A program made the position numbers and the translations under genes. From Methylobacterium sp. FF17 (GTDB taxonomy: Bacteria; Pseudomonadota; Alphaproteobacteria; Rhizobiales; Beijerinckiaceae): a stretch of 64,000 nt of DNA. The number at the start of each line of letters is the position of its first letter. The stretch's first letter is position 1. Of the stretch, positions 1 to 8,365 are shown piece by piece. The stretch is taken from positions 4,232,001 through 4,296,000 of the forward strand of contig NZ_CP107532.1 of the NCBI RefSeq assembly GCF_025813715.1. The letters are read 5' to 3'. The notes under the pieces were generated by a model. It saw only the letters and a program-made list of their open reading frames with translations. It was not told where the DNA came from and did no database searches.

Positions 1-539
1 GCCTCGTCCTCGGGCAGGTCCGGGAAGACCGTCCGGGCCCAGGGCGCGGTGGCCGCCGAGACGATGGTCCAGTTGGTGGCGAAGTTGGCGATCAGTTCGA
101 GAGCCGGGACGTAGGCCTGCGATCGGGCGCGGTTGGCCCGTGCGACCTTGACCGAATCCTGCCCCGCGAGGAGGGACGGGTCGTCCCCCGCGATGGCGAG
201 GCGCGCAGCACCGTTGCGATAGGCCTCCGCCATGCCGGCATAGAGCCAGCCGGGGGCCGTGTCGAAGGCCTCATCCGGCGCGTAGGCGAAGCGTGCCAGG
301 GTCGCGGCATCGTCCGCGTAGAACGTGGTGACGAGGGAGGCCCCGGCCTTGTAGGCCTGCTCCGTAATGGCGCGGGCAAGCGGAACCGTCTCCAGGGGCG
401 CCGTGATCACGAGCTCCTGCCCGGGCCGAAGCCCGAGGCCGACCTTCACCGCGACTTCGGCGAGGCGGTCCAGCCGTTCGGCGAGCGGTGCTGCCGTCGA
501 CGGTGCGACCCCCTGAGCCGTCTGCGCGCTTCCGTCCAT
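1..539 (-). CDS. M29-family aminopeptidase, N-terminal part (cut by window start)
   Basis: This gene reads off the left edge of the window; only the first ~179 residues are visible. They match the N-terminal half of thermophilic-type (M29, AmpS/PepS-like) metallo-aminopeptidases: a segment LAEVAVKVGLGLRPGQELVI, then alternating strands with ARAITEQAYKAGASLVTTFY and the WLYAGMAEAYRNGAARLAI region. Family members are cytosolic and remove N-terminal residues using two divalent metal ions. The metal-binding residues lie in the C-terminal half, outside the window, so activity cannot be judged. The start is the ATG at 537-539. The family assignment is recognition from sequence and is fairly secure; substrate is unknown. 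Confidence 0.85.
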   Translation of the reverse strand, partial: MDGSAQTAQGVAPSTAAPLAERLDRLAEVAVKVGLGLRPGQELVITAPLETVPLARAITEQAYKAGASLVTTFYADDAATLARFAYAPDEAFDTAPGWLYAGMAEAYRNGAARLAIAGDDPSLLAGQDSVKVARANRARSQAYVPALELIANFATNWTIVSAATAPWARTVFPDLPEDE

Positions 540-642
540 CCCGTCTCTCCCAATCCAAGCCTCACGCGCTCAAGATCAGGTCTCGGGACGGCAGGTCAAC
601 CCGCGGCGAATCGGACAGGTGGCCGACGCTCCGGATGAAGGC

Positions 643-936
643 TCAGGCGGCGCGCGACCAGGTGATCTCGCCGAGGTTCTCGCGGAAGGCGAAGCGCAGG
701 AGATGGTCGGAGACCACGTTCTCGAGGCGCGTGAGCGCGGCGGGATCGGGGGTCGCCACCCGCATCAGCAAGGCATCGGGGCCGGCCTCGAAGGTGCAGA
801 CCCGGTCCTCGCCGAAGGGCACGCGTCCGGAATCCTCGGTGGCTTCCACCGGGAACTTGTGGCTCCAGTGACGGCAGAGCTGCTTGAGGTAGCGGCTCGC
901 CTCGGCGGTCGGAACGCGTGCCTGGGAAATCGGCAT
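643..936 (-). CDS. DUF2218 domain protein
   Basis: A 97-residue cytosolic protein starting MPISQARVPTAEASRYLKQL and containing the HWSHKFPVE and FGEDRVCTFEAGPDALLMRV segments typical of DUF2218 proteins. Family function is not established; members often sit near iron or siderophore genes, but nothing here supports that role. A longer frame extends 27 codons upstream, but the ATG at 934-936 is preceded by AGGAGA at good spacing and begins the conserved domain, so it was chosen. It follows the aminopeptidase on the same strand after about 100 bp. Confidence 0.85.
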   Translation of the reverse strand: MPISQARVPTAEASRYLKQLCRHWSHKFPVEATEDSGRVPFGEDRVCTFEAGPDALLMRVATPDPAALTRLENVVSDHLLRFAFRENLGEITWSRAA

Positions 937-1195
937 CGAACGGGTCTCCTGCTCGGTCTTCGGTCGCGGCCCGCCCGAGCGGGCCGCCTGGTCGCGACGG
1001 CGGCGTTGTCCCCTCATGAGAGATGGGAAGCGTTAAGGCCCGGCTAACTCGCCGCAGCGCACCCAGCCTCTCGTCATTGCGGCTCAATGCCTTCCGTCAT
1101 CAGCGCAGCCGATTTATGGCGCGCTGCGGTCGACAATTTGACGCGTCTTTGTGCGGCGCACAACAGTAATGCGGCCGCGCGCGAACCAGTTCCGG

Positions 1196-2653
1196 CTAAA
1201 TTTTTATTGCGGTCGGCTCAATTGCGGGTGAGCCTGAAATCGTCTCCGCCAAGACCTTGCCGGGATTCAGAATACCCCGGGGGTCGAGGGCCAATTTGAG
1301 GCTGCGCATCAGATCGAGGGCGACCGGGTCGGCGTAGCGCGCGAGTTCCTCGCGCTTCAACAGACCGACGCCGTGCTCGGCGGCGATGGACCCGTCGAAT
1401 TCCTGGACGATGTCGTGGACGATCCGGTTGAAGCGCCCCCACTGATCAAGAAAGGCGGCACGGTCCGTCCCTGGCGGCTGGCTCAGGTTGAAGTGGATGT
1501 TGCCGTCGCCGAAATGTCCGAAGGCACAGACCCGCAGGCCCGGCAGCGCGGCCTCGCAAGCCTCCGTCGCCCGGTCGAGGAAGGTGGGCAGGCGCGAGAG
1601 GGGCACCGAGACGTCGTGCTTGATCGAGGCGCCCTCGGCCTTCTGCACCTCCGAGAGGCTCTCACGCAGATCCCAGAACGCCCGCGCCTGCGCCTCGCTC
1701 GTGGCCATGGCGGCGTCCTCCACGAGGTGCTCGGAATGCGCCCGGTCGAGCATTCCTTCCAGCGCCCCGGCGGCATCCGTGCCCGGCCGGGTGCTGGAGA
1801 GTTCCACCAGCGCGTAGGCCGCGTGCGTCCCGGCGAGGGGCCGGCGCGCACCGGCCCGGTGACGCAGAACGATCTCCAGCCCGAACGGGGCAATGTACTC
1901 GAACGCGGTGAGCGTCGCGCCGGCCTCCGCCCGCAGCCTCTCGAACAAGGCGAGGGCGCCCTCGGTCGAAGCGAGGCCGACGAAGGCCACGGCGCGGGAC
2001 AGGGGCCGGGGATGGAGTTTCAGCACCGCCGCCGTAATGAGGCCGAGCGTGCCTTCCGAGCCGAGGAAGAGATGCTTGAGGTCGTAGCCCGCATTGTCCT
2101 TGCGCAGGCCCTTGAGCCCGTTCCAGACTCGGCCATCAGCCAGCACCACCTCGAGGCCGAGGACGAGGTCGCGTGCGTTGCCGTAGGCCAGCACCGCCGT
2201 CCCGCCCGCGTTGGTGGAAAGATTGCCACCGATGCGGCAGGACCCTTCGGAGGCGAGCGAAAGCGGGAACAGCATCCCGGCCGCCGCGGCCGCCGCCTGC
2301 ACATCCGCCAGCACCATACCGGCCTCCACCGTGATGCTGGCATTGACCGGATCGACCGCGCGCAGGCGCGTGAGCCGCGCCATCGAGATCACGATGCCGC
2401 CCTGCGGGAGCCCGCCGCCGACATGGCCGGTATTGCCGCCCTGCGCGACCACGGACACGCCAGCCTCTGCGCAGGCCCGCACCGTGAAGGCGACCTCGGC
2501 CGTGTCGGCCGGCCGCACCACCGCCAGGGCGTGCCCCCGGCGCAGGCCCCGCGTCTCGGCGAGATGGGGGGCGAGATCGGCCGCGTCGGTGAGGACGTGA
2601 GGGGCCCCGAGCCGTTCGGCCAGGCGGGCGAGCAGAGGGGAGGGGTTCGTCAC
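1196..2653 (-). CDS. FAD-linked oxidase/dehydrogenase of the GlcD / D-2-hydroxyacid dehydrogenase type
   Basis: About 485 residues. It oxidises a 2-hydroxyacid with FAD as cofactor (D-lactate, glycolate or D-2-hydroxyglutarate are the usual family substrates; which one is not decidable here). The N-terminal PCMH-type FAD domain shows GGNTGHVGGG (residues 72-81) and the GGNLSTNAGG stretch; the C-terminal oxidase domain carries FGHFGDGNIHFNL and EHGVGLLKR, the conserved metal and substrate-binding motifs. The open frame runs on to 2824, but that would overlap the divergent FAH gene, and the domain begins just after the GTG at 2651-2653, so this start is preferred although its ribosome site is weak. 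Divergent from the FAH gene. Confidence 0.9.
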   Translation of the reverse strand: MTNPSPLLARLAERLGAPHVLTDAADLAPHLAETRGLRRGHALAVVRPADTAEVAFTVRACAEAGVSVVAQGGNTGHVGGGLPQGGIVISMARLTRLRAVDPVNASITVEAGMVLADVQAAAAAAGMLFPLSLASEGSCRIGGNLSTNAGGTAVLAYGNARDLVLGLEVVLADGRVWNGLKGLRKDNAGYDLKHLFLGSEGTLGLITAAVLKLHPRPLSRAVAFVGLASTEGALALFERLRAEAGATLTAFEYIAPFGLEIVLRHRAGARRPLAGTHAAYALVELSSTRPGTDAAGALEGMLDRAHSEHLVEDAAMATSEAQARAFWDLRESLSEVQKAEGASIKHDVSVPLSRLPTFLDRATEACEAALPGLRVCAFGHFGDGNIHFNLSQPPGTDRAAFLDQWGRFNRIVHDIVQEFDGSIAAEHGVGLLKREELARYADPVALDLMRSLKLALDPRGILNPGKVLAETISGSPAIEPTAIKI

Positions 2654-2792
2654 GGATACGTCTCGCGCGCCGGCGGGATGGCGCAGCCCGGCCTGACCCC
2701 TATGATAGGATGGGGAGGCCGCCCTGTGCAGGGCGAGCGACGGGTCGCCGCGCCATATCTCCCAGCAGCCCATCTCCCGAGGTTGGAACCCC

Positions 2793-3491
2793 ATGCTGTC
2801 CGTGATCCCGAACCCGCCCCGCATCGCCCTGCCGATCGTCGGCAGCGACGACCTGTTCCCAGTCCGGCGGGTCTACTGTGTCGGCCGCAACTACGCGGCC
2901 CATGCCCGCGAGATGGGCAAGGACCCCGACCGCGAGCCGCCGTTCTTCTTCATGAAACCAGCCGACGCCTTGCAGATCGTGGCCGGAGAGGCGACCGCCG
3001 ATCATCCCTACCCGCCGCGCACCGAGAACTACCATTTCGAGGTGGAGATGGTGGCGGCGCTGGGCCTCGGCGGCCGCGACATCGCGGAGGCGCAGGCCAT
3101 CCATCACGTCTACGGCTACGCGGTCGGTCTCGACATGACCCGGCGCGATGTGCAGGACGAGGCCAAACGCCTCGCGCGGCCCTGGGATCTTGCTAAATCT
3201 GCCGATGCTTCGGCCCCGATCGGCCCCCTGCATCCGGCCTCCGCCATCGGCCACCCGACCCGTGGCGCCATCACGCTGGCGGTGGATTCGGGCGAGCGTC
3301 AGCGCGGCGACCTCTCGGAGATGATCTGGTCGATCCCGGAGCAGATCGCGTTGCTCTCGACCTATTTCGAACTGCAGCCGGGCGACCTCATCTTTACCGG
3401 CACGCCGTCCGGCGTCGGCGCGGTCCAGCGGGGTGAGACCATGACGGCCGCCGTCGAGGGCCTGGGCGCCATCCGCCTCCGCGTGGTCTGA
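2793..3491 (+). CDS. fumarylacetoacetate hydrolase family protein (fumarylpyruvate hydrolase-like)
   Basis: 232 residues, the size of single-domain FAH hydrolases. Visible family features are CVGRNYAAHAREMG, the metal-ligand region HFEVEMV, the VGLDMTRRDVQ segment and the C-terminal FTGTPSGVGAV motif. Such enzymes cleave fumarylpyruvate or related beta-diketo acids using a divalent metal in aromatic acid breakdown; short members close to this one are usually called fumarylpyruvate hydrolase. No other aromatic catabolic gene is adjacent, so the substrate is inferred only from family. It is followed after 4 bp by the Nudix gene, suggesting co-transcription. Confidence 0.88.
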   Translation: MLSVIPNPPRIALPIVGSDDLFPVRRVYCVGRNYAAHAREMGKDPDREPPFFFMKPADALQIVAGEATADHPYPPRTENYHFEVEMVAALGLGGRDIAEAQAIHHVYGYAVGLDMTRRDVQDEAKRLARPWDLAKSADASAPIGPLHPASAIGHPTRGAITLAVDSGERQRGDLSEMIWSIPEQIALLSTYFELQPGDLIFTGTPSGVGAVQRGETMTAAVEGLGAIRLRVV

Positions 3492-3495
3492 CCGG

Positions 3496-3972
3496 ATGAT
3501 CCTCGATCACCCCTGGGCGATGCGGCTGTTCCACCTCGGCGCGCTGGCGACGCGCGGCATGACCCTCGGCGTGCGTGGGGCCGCCATCGATGCCGCCGGC
3601 CGGGTCTGTCTCGTGCGCCACACCTACGTCTCCGGCTGGCACCTGCCGGGCGGCGGCATCGAGGCGGGAGAGAATGCCGCGGAGGCCATGATCCGCGAGT
3701 TCCGCGAGGAGGCCGAGATTCTCGTCGATCCCGGCCAGGGCCTCAGGCTCCACGGCTTCTACCACAACCGGGCGGCGGCCGGACGCGACCATGTTGCGCT
3801 CTACCTTGCGCCCGCCTTCAGGGTGCGGGCGCCGAAGGCACCGGACCGGGAGATCGCGGCCTGCGAATTCTTTCCCCTCGATGCCCTGCCGCCGGAAACC
3901 ACCACGGCCACGCGGGCCCGCCTGCGCGAGATCGCCGGGGAATTGCCACCGGCGACCCTTTGGCAACCGTGA
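3496..3972 (+). CDS. Nudix hydrolase
   Basis: 158 residues with a clear Nudix box: GGGIEAGE, then seven residues, then REFREEAEI. The usual glycine near the end of the box is glutamate here (EEAEI), a tolerated but uncommon change. The family hydrolyses nucleoside diphosphates linked to another group and needs Mg2+; the substrate cannot be read from sequence. It begins with ATG 4 bp after the FAH stop and is probably the second gene of a two-gene unit. The N-terminal HLGALATRGMTLGVRGAAID is typical of small alphaproteobacterial Nudix proteins sometimes mapped to ADP-ribose or nucleotide clean-up. Confidence 0.9.
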   Translation: MILDHPWAMRLFHLGALATRGMTLGVRGAAIDAAGRVCLVRHTYVSGWHLPGGGIEAGENAAEAMIREFREEAEILVDPGQGLRLHGFYHNRAAAGRDHVALYLAPAFRVRAPKAPDREIAACEFFPLDALPPETTTATRARLREIAGELPPATLWQP

Positions 3973-4094
3973 CGCCGGCAAACAGCCCCGGTGAGCGGCG
4001 CTCGATTCAGCGCTTGCAACGCTCGGCGGAATGGTGTTTAGAGACGCCGTCCGGGGCCGCCGGCGGGTCTTCTCCTCCAGCGGCGCGGTTGTGA

Positions 4095-4169
4095 GCGGGT
4101 GTAGCTCAGGGGTAGAGCACAACCTTGCCAAGGTTGGGGTCGAGGGTTCGAATCCCTTCGCCCGCTCCA
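4095..4169 (+). tRNA. tRNA-Gly (anticodon GCC), CCA encoded
   Basis: A complete cloverleaf: acceptor arm GCGGGTG pairs with CGCCCGC (4159-4165), discriminator T, then CCA at 4167-4169. The anticodon stem CAACC/GGTTG closes the loop TTGCCAA with anticodon GCC. The T arm contains the expected GGTTCGAATCC. Phage-derived genes begin directly downstream, so this tRNA 3' end is a natural candidate integration site, but no second copy of its 3' end was found by eye within the window. Confidence 0.96.
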
Positions 4170-4212
4170 ATTCACTCGGACTAATTGGAACGCTATATCA
4201 ACGCGTTAGCAT

Positions 4213-4232
4213 AGGCCGCCTTCGGGCGGCCT
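4213..4232 (+). terminator. hairpin downstream of tRNA-Gly
   Basis: A perfect 8-bp stem, AGGCCGCC and GGCGGCCT, around a TTCG tetraloop, followed by TTTCGCG. Its position 43 bp after the tRNA and the short T run fit an intrinsic terminator of the tRNA transcript. Confidence 0.7.
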
Positions 4233-4380
4233 TTCGCGTTTCAGGGCCCCTGGGTCGTAAACTGGGTCGGAAACGGCTGAAAACCCCGCTCGGGAGGGGT
4301 CCCGGCAGGGCGACGGCGGCATCCGGGTCCGAAACCAATCGGACCCGTCAGAATGTCGCAGGACCATCATCCCACCGCCC

Positions 4381-4403
4381 CCGTGGCCCAATCCAGGCCA
4401 CGG
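4381..4403. repeat. 8-bp stem / 7-nt loop hairpin (copy A of a repeated hairpin)
   Basis: CCGTGGCC at 4381-4388 and GGCCACGG at 4396-4403 enclose a 7-nt loop. A second hairpin with the same core arms and loop size lies at 22301-22321. Each copy is just beyond the stop codon of a minus-strand gene, so transcription termination is possible, but no T run follows on that strand. Confidence 0.6.
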
Positions 4404-4413
4404 CCCCGTCCGA

Positions 4414-4887
4414 TCAGGCGACGGCGGCGGGGGCTGGTGTGCGATTGCGCACACGGGCCTCGGCGATCAGGGCATCCTCGCGGCCGAGGAGATTTCGGGC
4501 GATGGCATCGTCTGCCTCGGTCGTCCCGGTCTTCACCTTGCCCCGATAGGCTTCGAGCCAGTCCGTCGCCGGCGGCTTGATCCCGAGGGACTTCAGCCGG
4601 GTCATCCACGCGTCCATGCCACCCCGGTCGATCCGCTCGCCCACGACGAGAGCCAGGATGAAGCCGGGGCTATCGTCGCAGATGCGGACCTTCCGCAGCG
4701 CGTTGTTCAGCGTGGTCCTGGCCGTGTCGAGCCCGGCCTTCCGGTCGGCCTCCACCGCGTCGAAGTTCGGGACGTTCGGGTTGATGACGAAGAGGCGCCC
4801 AAGCCATTCCTCGGCATTGTCCACCCGACGCAACGCTGTCTGAATGCGCCCGCCCAGGCGCATGTCTGCATCTTCCATATTCGGCAT
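4414..4887 (-). CDS. hypothetical protein of the phage-like region
   Basis: 157 residues, no recognised domain. It is soluble, rich in Ala, Arg and Asp, with an alpha-helical look and no signal peptide. The ATG at 4885-4887 is preferred over the ATG 12 bp upstream because GGAGGATGCG precedes it at ideal spacing. First gene after the tRNA, oriented towards it; an integrase would be expected here in a typical prophage, but this protein shows no tyrosine or serine recombinase motif. Confidence 0.7.
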   Translation of the reverse strand: MPNMEDADMRLGGRIQTALRRVDNAEEWLGRLFVINPNVPNFDAVEADRKAGLDTARTTLNNALRKVRICDDSPGFILALVVGERIDRGGMDAWMTRLKSLGIKPPATDWLEAYRGKVKTGTTEADDAIARNLLGREDALIAEARVRNRTPAPAAVA

Positions 4888-5034
4888 CGCATCCTCCATG
4901 GGCGCACCCTGGAGGCCGTGCGTTAAGGGGCTCTGGGGCGGACGCGTCCGGGCTCACCTGATTTTCGAGCCTTGGTTTGCGCCCCGTTACTTCCTCGCCT
5001 AGTAACGCCGAATTCGGGGAAGGTGTCCCGGCGC

Positions 5035-5415
5035 TCAGCCGAAGAGCCGGACCCGGACGGAATGCGTGACCGGCTCCTTCGCGAAGCCGCGGCCGACCAG
5101 CGCCTTCGAGGCGTGGCGCATCACCGAGATCAGGTCGACGTTGTGCACAGCGTTCTTCCCAGCCGTCCGGAGGGCCTCGACGGCGCCGTCGCGTGCCAGC
5201 ACGGCTGCGACGGCCGAGGCGATGGCACTGTCGACGGCATGCGCCGGCGGGACCCCGGCCTTTTTCAACCGGGCGCGCTCGTCGCGCTTCCTCGTCGCCT
5301 CGGCCCGGCGGTAGGCGGCCGCATCTGCGCTCGCCGTGGACGGCGTGGGCATGGGCTCGTCGTCCTCACGAAGGGCGTCGAGCATCTCAGCGACGAAGGC
5401 GTCAGACTCGGTCAT
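5035..5415 (-). CDS. hypothetical protein
   Basis: 126 residues starting MTESDAFVAEMLDAL with AGGAGAG about 7 bp upstream. The central part (EATRKRDERARLKKAGVP) is a charged helix of the sort found in phage-borne DNA-associated or regulatory proteins; the C-terminal half is Ala- and Val-rich. I do not recognise the family. It is 147 bp upstream of the previous gene on the same strand, and the spacing leaves room for a promoter of its own. Confidence 0.7.
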   Translation of the reverse strand: MTESDAFVAEMLDALREDDEPMPTPSTASADAAAYRRAEATRKRDERARLKKAGVPPAHAVDSAIASAVAAVLARDGAVEALRTAGKNAVHNVDLISVMRHASKALVGRGFAKEPVTHSVRVRLFG

Positions 5416-5587
5416 CGGGGCTCTCCTGGAGAGAGCATCCCCCTCGGGCTGGATAGCCACAACCGGACATGTCCGGACACGTCCGGACGCGTCCGGCCAG
5501 GGTGTTCGTTTACCCTGTCGCCAGCCTCAGCTCGACAAGCCGCCCGGGATCCCGATCTCCTGGGCGGACCGAACGAAGGAGGCCGCC

Positions 5588-5869
5588 CTGACGTATCATC
5601 GCTCTGCTCACGACGTGGCGCACTCCTTCGAGACCGGCGCCTGCTCCATCGCCCTCGGGATCGGCGGCGCTGTCCTCGCGGACGCCCGGCTCCGCGCGGG
5701 GGACCGGGCCACAGCGGCCCATCTCCGCGCCACCGCCGCCCGGGTCCGGGCCTCGCGCCACGCCCAGGCTCAGGCCGCCACCGCGCGGGCCGAGGCCGAC
5801 CGTGACCGCGACATCGAGATCCGCCGGCAGAAGCTCGTCGTCGCGGCCCGGCGCGCCGGCGTGGCATGA
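5588..5869 (+). CDS. small hypothetical protein, hydrophobic segment plus charged helix
   Basis: About 93 residues if translation begins at the CTG at 5588, which has AAGGAGG at ideal distance; otherwise a GTG at 5615 gives about 84. The protein has a hydrophobic stretch (SIALGIGGAVLADARL) followed by a long Ala/Arg helix (TAARVRASRHAQAQAATARA) that could form a coiled coil. It resembles small phage membrane-associated proteins only in architecture. No function assigned. Confidence 0.5.
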   Translation: MTYHRSAHDVAHSFETGACSIALGIGGAVLADARLRAGDRATAAHLRATAARVRASRHAQAQAATARAEADRDRDIEIRRQKLVVAARRAGVA

Positions 5870-5965
5870 CGTGATGCCATGACGTGCTCAGTAGATGCCG
5901 CCGCGTGCGCACGGGGGGTAGCACAATCCCCTAAATGAGCCGATCACGGGTTTGTGAACCACAAA

Positions 5966-5995
5966 AAGCCCGCCCCGGGCGACCGGGGCGGGCTT
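5966..5995. terminator. bidirectional intrinsic terminator
   Basis: A perfect 12-bp stem, AAGCCCGCCCCG with CGGGGCGGGCTT, around a 6-nt loop, preceded by CAAAA. It sits between convergent genes (stop at 5869 on plus, stop at 6012 on minus). A related stem core occurs in the terminator at 22792-22827. Confidence 0.85.
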
Positions 5996-6011
5996 CGTGT
6001 TCGGGCCTGGA

Positions 6012-6587
6012 TCAGGCGGCCTTGCGGTAGAGAGGGTCGTCGGCCAGCAGGTCATCGAAGATCTCCCCAATGACCTCCGTCTGCGCCGCCCGGGCATCGT
6101 GGGCCCGGACGCCCTCGGCCAGGATGGCCGCGGTTCTGGCGGCCTCGGCCGCTTGATGCTCCATCAGGCTCGGGGCCCGGGGCAGACCGGGGATCACAAG
6201 CTCGCCGAGCAGATGCCGGCCGATCCGGCTCAGGTCCTGCCGGCCGAGCTCGCGCCGCTGCACGATGTTGAGGCTGTCGAGGTAAGCAAGCGCCGCCTCG
6301 TCGAGGCAGGCAGCCTTGGCCTCGTCGCCGTCGTTGAGCGGCGCGAGGTAGGCGAGAGCGCCCAGGCCCCACTCCTCGGCCGGGAGGAGGGGGCGCGGCG
6401 CGGCCGGGGCGACCGGCTCGGCCAGGGCCGCTTCGAGCTCGGCCTCGGCGGCCGGGGTCTCGGGCTGTGGAGCCACGATGGCCCGGACCGTTTTCCAAAC
6501 GATTCGGCCGCTCTCGATGACGGCGATGATGACGAATGCCGCCATGGCGGCGAGGAAGGCACGGAGGGCGGCGAGGACTTGGCGCAT
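6012..6587 (-). CDS. hypothetical membrane-anchored protein
   Basis: 191 residues. The N-terminus (MRQVLAALRAFLAAMAAFVI...) forms one transmembrane helix at about residues 3-24, followed by an Ala/Pro/Glu-rich linker and a soluble helical domain (ALAYLAPLNDGDEAKAACLD; EVIGEIFDDLLADDPLYR). The frame opens further upstream, but the ATG at 6585-6587 has AAGGAG 8-10 bp upstream and begins the membrane segment. No family recognised. It diverges from the 6740 gene; about 150 bp between them should hold both promoters. Confidence 0.7.
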   Translation of the reverse strand: MRQVLAALRAFLAAMAAFVIIAVIESGRIVWKTVRAIVAPQPETPAAEAELEAALAEPVAPAAPRPLLPAEEWGLGALAYLAPLNDGDEAKAACLDEAALAYLDSLNIVQRRELGRQDLSRIGRHLLGELVIPGLPRAPSLMEHQAAEAARTAAILAEGVRAHDARAAQTEVIGEIFDDLLADDPLYRKAA

Positions 6588-6739
6588 GGCGCGGGCTCCT
6601 TGAGGGGGGACATCGCAAGCATGGCCCTGGGCGACGAAAGGCACAGCCACCACCCCCCTTGTGGCTGGCCACGGGATCCATACCATCGAACTCAGGTCGG
6701 CCTCGCCGACCGCCACGCCGCACGGGAGACCTCGGCATC

Positions 6740-7138
6740 ATGCGCACCGCCAGCAACATCCATTTCTCCAAGCCCGTCACTCCGCTCGACGCCTCGGCCC
6801 GCGAGCAGCTCGTCGACGCCCTGCACGCCGCGGGCTCGCCGACGGTCTCCTACGTCCGCGTTATCGACGCCGACTGGCAGCCCATCGCCCCCGAGCTCGA
6901 CCTCGTCGTCCAAACGTCTTCGACCCGGGCTGCGCGTGAGGTCTGGGCTGCCTGGGCGCTGGAACAGGACCTCGACGGCCGATACCGCGTCGAGGTCCTC
7001 GCCACGAACCCGCTGGCGCCTGGACGCAAGCGCCGCCCGCGCGAGATGGGCTACGCCGCCGACGTCGACTTGGACCTGATCGTGCTGGAGGCCGAGCTCG
7101 CCGAGCTCGACGCTGCCGACCGCGCCCTCGGACTGTGA
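6740..7138 (+). CDS. hypothetical protein
   Basis: 132 residues, soluble, with no recognised domain. It has acidic, helical C-terminal residues (DLDLIVLEAELAELDAADRA). The ATG at 6740 was chosen because coding character starts there; the longer upstream frame is non-coding in composition. It is the first of three tightly packed genes (next starts at 7150, then a 4-bp overlap at 7473), suggesting one transcript ending at the terminator at 7742-7770. Confidence 0.7.
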   Translation: MRTASNIHFSKPVTPLDASAREQLVDALHAAGSPTVSYVRVIDADWQPIAPELDLVVQTSSTRAAREVWAAWALEQDLDGRYRVEVLATNPLAPGRKRRPREMGYAADVDLDLIVLEAELAELDAADRALGL

Positions 7139-7149
7139 GGGGTGCGGCA

Positions 7150-7476
7150 ATGATCACCTTCCTCGCCACGCACACCGACCTGGTCCTCGCGGTCCTGCCG
7201 CTGCTCGTCGACGCCGAGAGCGTGCGTCAGGCCGTGGGCGGTTGCCGCACTCGCGCCGCCGCACAGCGCGTCACGAAGCTCCTCGCCGAGGCCAAGGGTC
7301 CAATCTTGCCGGACTGGTTCGTGTTCGATCCGCCCGCACCGGGAGACGTCGTCGCCGTCCTTGGCGACGGCGACGTCCTAGCTTGGTCGGAGGTGCAGCC
7401 GGGGGAGCCACCCGAGCTCATCGCTTGGATGGACACGCACTCGGGGTCGGTCGTCTGGCGCGAGCCGCTCGCATGA
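7150..7476 (+). CDS. hypothetical protein
   Basis: 108 residues starting MITFLATHTDLVLAVLPLLV. The middle contains DWFVFDPPAPGDVVAVLGDG, possibly a small beta domain. No family recognised. Its stop overlaps the ATG of the next gene (ATGA at 7473-7476), a sign of translational coupling. A start five codons earlier is possible. Confidence 0.65.
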   Translation: MITFLATHTDLVLAVLPLLVDAESVRQAVGGCRTRAAAQRVTKLLAEAKGPILPDWFVFDPPAPGDVVAVLGDGDVLAWSEVQPGEPPELIAWMDTHSGSVVWREPLA

Positions 7477-7739
7477 CGCCCGACCTGCTCGCGGCCGCCG
7501 GCATCGCCCTGTTCGGTCCGGAGTGGAAGCGCACCCTCGCTACCGCCCTCGGACCACTTTTTCCTGCGGGACCACGGGACTCACTAGACCCAAGGTCGGT
7601 CCAGCGATGGGCGACCGGGCAGAAGCCCATCCCACCCTGGGTCGGCCCCGCCCTGCAGCGCCTCCTCCTAGCCGAGGCCGAAGGCCTGGAGGAGCAGGCC
7701 AGGGAGCGCCGGGCGGTCGCCGAGCAGATAGCTGGATAG
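7473..7739 (+). CDS. small HTH-like protein (family copy 1)
   Basis: 88 residues. The core LFGPEWKRTLATALGP... RSVQRWATGQKPIPPWV reads as helix-turn-recognition helix followed by a fixed W..G..PIPP turn. The same pattern recurs in the proteins at 13995-14471 and 17345-17851, so I treat them as divergent members of one small DNA-binding-type family, probably phage transcription regulators. This is inference from pattern, not a database match. Last gene of a three-gene unit, directly followed by a strong terminator. Confidence 0.65.
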   Translation: MTPDLLAAAGIALFGPEWKRTLATALGPLFPAGPRDSLDPRSVQRWATGQKPIPPWVGPALQRLLLAEAEGLEEQARERRAVAEQIAG

Positions 7740-7741
7740 CC

Positions 7742-7770
7742 GAAGGGCCCGGGGATGACCCGGGCCCTTC
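7742..7770. terminator. intrinsic terminator between convergent genes
   Basis: A perfect 12-bp stem, GAAGGGCCCGGG and CCCGGGCCCTTC, around GATGA, followed by TTCATT. It starts 3 bp after the stop of the 7473 gene and serves the facing phosphoesterase gene as well. Confidence 0.85.
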
Positions 7771-7771
7771 T

Positions 7772-8365
7772 TCATTCACCGTCCTCTTCGGGCTCCGCGG
7801 GCCCTAGCAGGGCCTCCGGGAGCGTCGGCGTCTCGGCCATCCGTTCCATGATCTCGGCGAGGCCGACTGGCCGGTAGCGCCAGGCGTCGACCCCAACGTC
7901 CAGGCTCAGGGACGTGCCCGGAAGCTTGTTGTGGGAATGCCCGTAGAGGTGTCGCGTCCCCCTCCAAACTCCGTCCCACGTGCGCATGGCGTAATGAGAC
8001 AGGACGAGACGAACCCCGTCCACGTGGATGGTCCGCAGCTTCTCCGGCGGGTCGGCCCAGCCGAGCTGCACGTGCCGGTTCTTGTCATGGTTGCCCACGA
8101 TGAGCCGCTTGGAGCCGTTCAGCCTCGCGAAGACTTCCTGGCACCGTTCGGCCGAGGAGTTCAGTGCGAGATCGCCCAGGTGGAAGACATCATCACCCGG
8201 CCGAACGGTGGCGTTCCAGGCATAGATGAGGTCGTCATCGTGCTTGGCGATGTCGTCCCACGGGCGCTTCTCCATCGCCAGGACGCCCCGGTGCCCGAAA
8301 TGGGTATCCGAGGTGAACCAGGTCCGATGCGAGACGAAGGTCGATTGGATCTTGGGGTTCTTCAT
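7772..8365 (-). CDS. calcineurin-like metallophosphoesterase
   Basis: 197 residues with the full set of metallophosphoesterase motifs in order: SDTHFGH (near residue 19), GDLAL, GNHDKN, LSHYAM and GHSHNK. These bind two metal ions and hydrolyse phosphoesters. Closely related stand-alone proteins are common in phages and plasmids. Substrate unknown. GAGGAGG lies about 7 bp before the ATG. It is convergent with the 7473 gene and divergent from the defence-like cassette that follows. Confidence 0.92.
   Translation of the reverse strand: MKNPKIQSTFVSHRTWFTSDTHFGHRGVLAMEKRPWDDIAKHDDDLIYAWNATVRPGDDVFHLGDLALNSSAERCQEVFARLNGSKRLIVGNHDKNRHVQLGWADPPEKLRTIHVDGVRLVLSHYAMRTWDGVWRGTRHLYGHSHNKLPGTSLSLDVGVDAWRYRPVGLAEIMERMAETPTLPEALLGPAEPEEDGE

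Noticed and set aside
1373..3196. Long plus-strand frame (607 codons) across the FAD oxidase and FAH genes
   Set aside because: It is antisense to the FAD oxidase and then out of frame in the FAH gene; Arg/Gly/His-rich text without motifs, typical of GC-rich shadow frames.
4170..4413. Integrase fragment or att repeat behind the tRNA
   Set aside because: No recombinase text in any frame and no second copy of the tRNA 3' end recognised by eye in the window.
4031..4549. Plus-strand frame across the tRNA-Gly
   Set aside because: It spans a complete tRNA and its hairpin; no coding character.
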